Part shown: piece by piece, positions 5,580-6,560 of the stretch
Position numbering within the stretch: position 1 is the first letter of the stretch
How the letters are laid out: every line of letters starts with the position of its first letter
DNA from: Candidatus Aminicenantota bacterium
Lineage (GTDB): Bacteria > Acidobacteriota > Aminicenantia > S016-38
Direction of reading: 5' to 3'
DNA: 6,560 nucleotides
NCBI GenBank assembly: GCA_021161165.1
Contig: JAGHBF010000073.1
Location: 1-6,560, forward strand
Translations under genes and position numbers: made by a program
The notes under the pieces: generated by a model
What the model was told of the DNA's origin: nothing
Databases searched by the model: none
What the model saw: the letters and a program-made list of their open reading frames with translations, nothing else

Positions 5580-6560
5580 AAACGAACTTGAAATTCCTGA
5601 AAAAATTCCAGTCTTAGCAGTAAGAGACATTGTTATATTTCCCCATATGGTGGTTCCTCTCTTCATAAAAAGGGAAAAATCTCAAAAAGCTATCAATAAA
5701 AGTCTGTCAACTCACAGAAAAATTTTGCTTTTAACCCAAAAGGATCCTGAGGTGGAGGATCCTGGTCCTGACGATCTTTACAGGGTGGGAACCGTTGCTA
5801 TAATTTCTAAAATGATTACCCTTCCCGACGGCTCTCAAAGAGTACTTTTCCAGGGATTAGCAAGAGCAAAAGTAAAAGAAGTGAAAACAGATGGAGAATA
5901 TATTGAAGCAGAAATAGAAGTAGTAAAAGAAGAAATAGGCGATTACCCGGAAGTGGAAATAGAAGCCCTAAAAAGGAGCTTAAAGGACTCATTGCAAAAG
6001 ACAGTTGAACTGGGAAAGTCACTTCCACCTGACTTCCTTTTATTCATTGCTAACATTGAGGACCCCTCAAAACTCACAGATATTATAGTGGCCAATCTCG
6101 GGATAAAGACAGAAGAGGCACAGCAAATACTGGAAATTTTTGACCCTATAGAAAGGATGAAAAAAGTACTTGAACTCCTTGGAAGGGAAATCCAGCTGCT
6201 TGAAATTCAGAAAAAAATTATGGATGAAACCAAGGAAAGAATGGAAAAAATGCAGAAAGAGTTTTTCCTTCGCCAACAACTTCAGTCCATTCAGAAAGAA
6301 CTCGGTATAGGAAGTGAGCTTTCAGAAGAGATAAAAGAATACAGAGAAAAACTCGCAAAGATAAAAAATATGCCTAAAGAAGCAAGGGAAGAAGTAGAAA
6401 AGCAAATTTCAAGGTTAGAAAAAATCCCCAGTGAAAGCGCAGAAGCAGGAGTAATAAGAACATACATTGACTGGATGCTTTCTCTTCCATGGGACAAATC
6501 TACAAAAGATAATCTTGACATAAAAAGAGCTAAAAAGATTCTTGATGAGGACCATTATAA
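5572..6560 (+). CDS. lon: ATP-dependent protease LonA, N-terminal part (cut by window edge)
   Basis: The frame is open from this ATG to the right edge, giving 329 residues of a protein normally near 800. Lon degrades misfolded and selected regulatory proteins in the cytosol as a hexameric AAA+ serine protease. The Lon N-terminal substrate-binding domain is recognised by IPVLAVRDIVIFPHMVVPLF (12-31), VGTVAIISKM (72-81) and LPDGSQRVLFQGLARAKV (84-101). The helical segment after it carries REIQLLEIQKKI (205-216), the family string FFLRQQLQSIQKELG (231-245) and a charged coiled-coil region (about 250-285). YIDWMLSLPW (298-307) and LDEDHY (324-329) mark the approach to the ATPase domain. Walker A, Walker B and the Ser-Lys catalytic dyad lie beyond the window and could not be checked. 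The N-terminal domain makes it LonA rather than the archaeal membrane LonB. It is translationally coupled to hsp20. Confidence 0.95.
   Translation, partial: MSENELEIPEKIPVLAVRDIVIFPHMVVPLFIKREKSQKAINKSLSTHRKILLLTQKDPEVEDPGPDDLYRVGTVAIISKMITLPDGSQRVLFQGLARAKVKEVKTDGEYIEAEIEVVKEEIGDYPEVEIEALKRSLKDSLQKTVELGKSLPPDFLLFIANIEDPSKLTDIIVANLGIKTEEAQQILEIFDPIERMKKVLELLGREIQLLEIQKKIMDETKERMEKMQKEFFLRQQLQSIQKELGIGSELSEEIKEYREKLAKIKNMPKEAREEVEKQISRLEKIPSESAEAGVIRTYIDWMLSLPWDKSTKDNLDIKRAKKILDEDHY

Overview
The window is a compact, AT-rich piece of a bacterial chromosome with seven complete protein genes and one partial gene. Only about 190 bases lie outside coding regions. Arginine is mostly AGA/AGG, sense strands are rich in purines, and the proteins are rich in Lys, Glu and Ile. 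Together with a thermophile-style gene set (butyrate kinase, a short small heat-shock protein, LonA), this suggests a low-GC, probably thermophilic bacterium. NrdR, a RicT/PSP1 protein, LonA with its N-terminal domain and a polyprenyl-phosphate sugar transferase all point to Bacteria rather than Archaea. I cannot name the phylum from sequence alone.

Layout. (1) Bases 1-123 are a very AT-rich leader with A-tracts and two overlapping perfect palindromes, ahead of buk. (2) 124-1206 (+) is a butyrate-kinase family acid kinase. (3) Converging on it with a 5-base gap is a minus-strand pair: a WbaP-like polyprenyl-phosphate sugar-1-phosphate transferase (3058-1679), then a VanZ-like membrane protein that most likely starts at a TTG overlapping the transferase stop (1682-1212). 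(4) A 61-base divergent intergenic region (3059-3119) separates this pair from a plus-strand operon. (5) That operon is ricT/PSP1 (3120-3788), a YbhN/UPF0104 flippase-like membrane protein (3785-4771), nrdR (4768-5223), an Hsp20-family chaperone (5220-5579) and lon (5572 to the right edge, cut just before its ATPase module).

How the genes fit together. The five plus-strand genes overlap one another: three 4-base ATGA junctions and one 8-base overlap. They are almost certainly one transcript with translational coupling. The last two form a proteostasis pair: a holdase chaperone next to an ATP-dependent protease. NrdR is a nucleotide-sensing repressor of ribonucleotide reductase genes, and RicT belongs to a family tied to RNA processing in Bacillus. 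Why these share a message with a membrane flippase-like protein is not evident. The minus-strand pair looks like a small surface-polysaccharide unit. The kinase belongs to acyl-phosphate/ATP metabolism, and its usual partner phosphotransacylase is not in the window.

I see no mobile element, CRISPR array, tRNA, rRNA or defence system. I found no clearly novel system. The most unusual items are the coupled operon itself, the reduced small heat-shock protein, a stable hairpin early in its message that could compete with its ribosome-binding site, and an AT-rich half-match to the NrdR operator over the operon's putative promoter.
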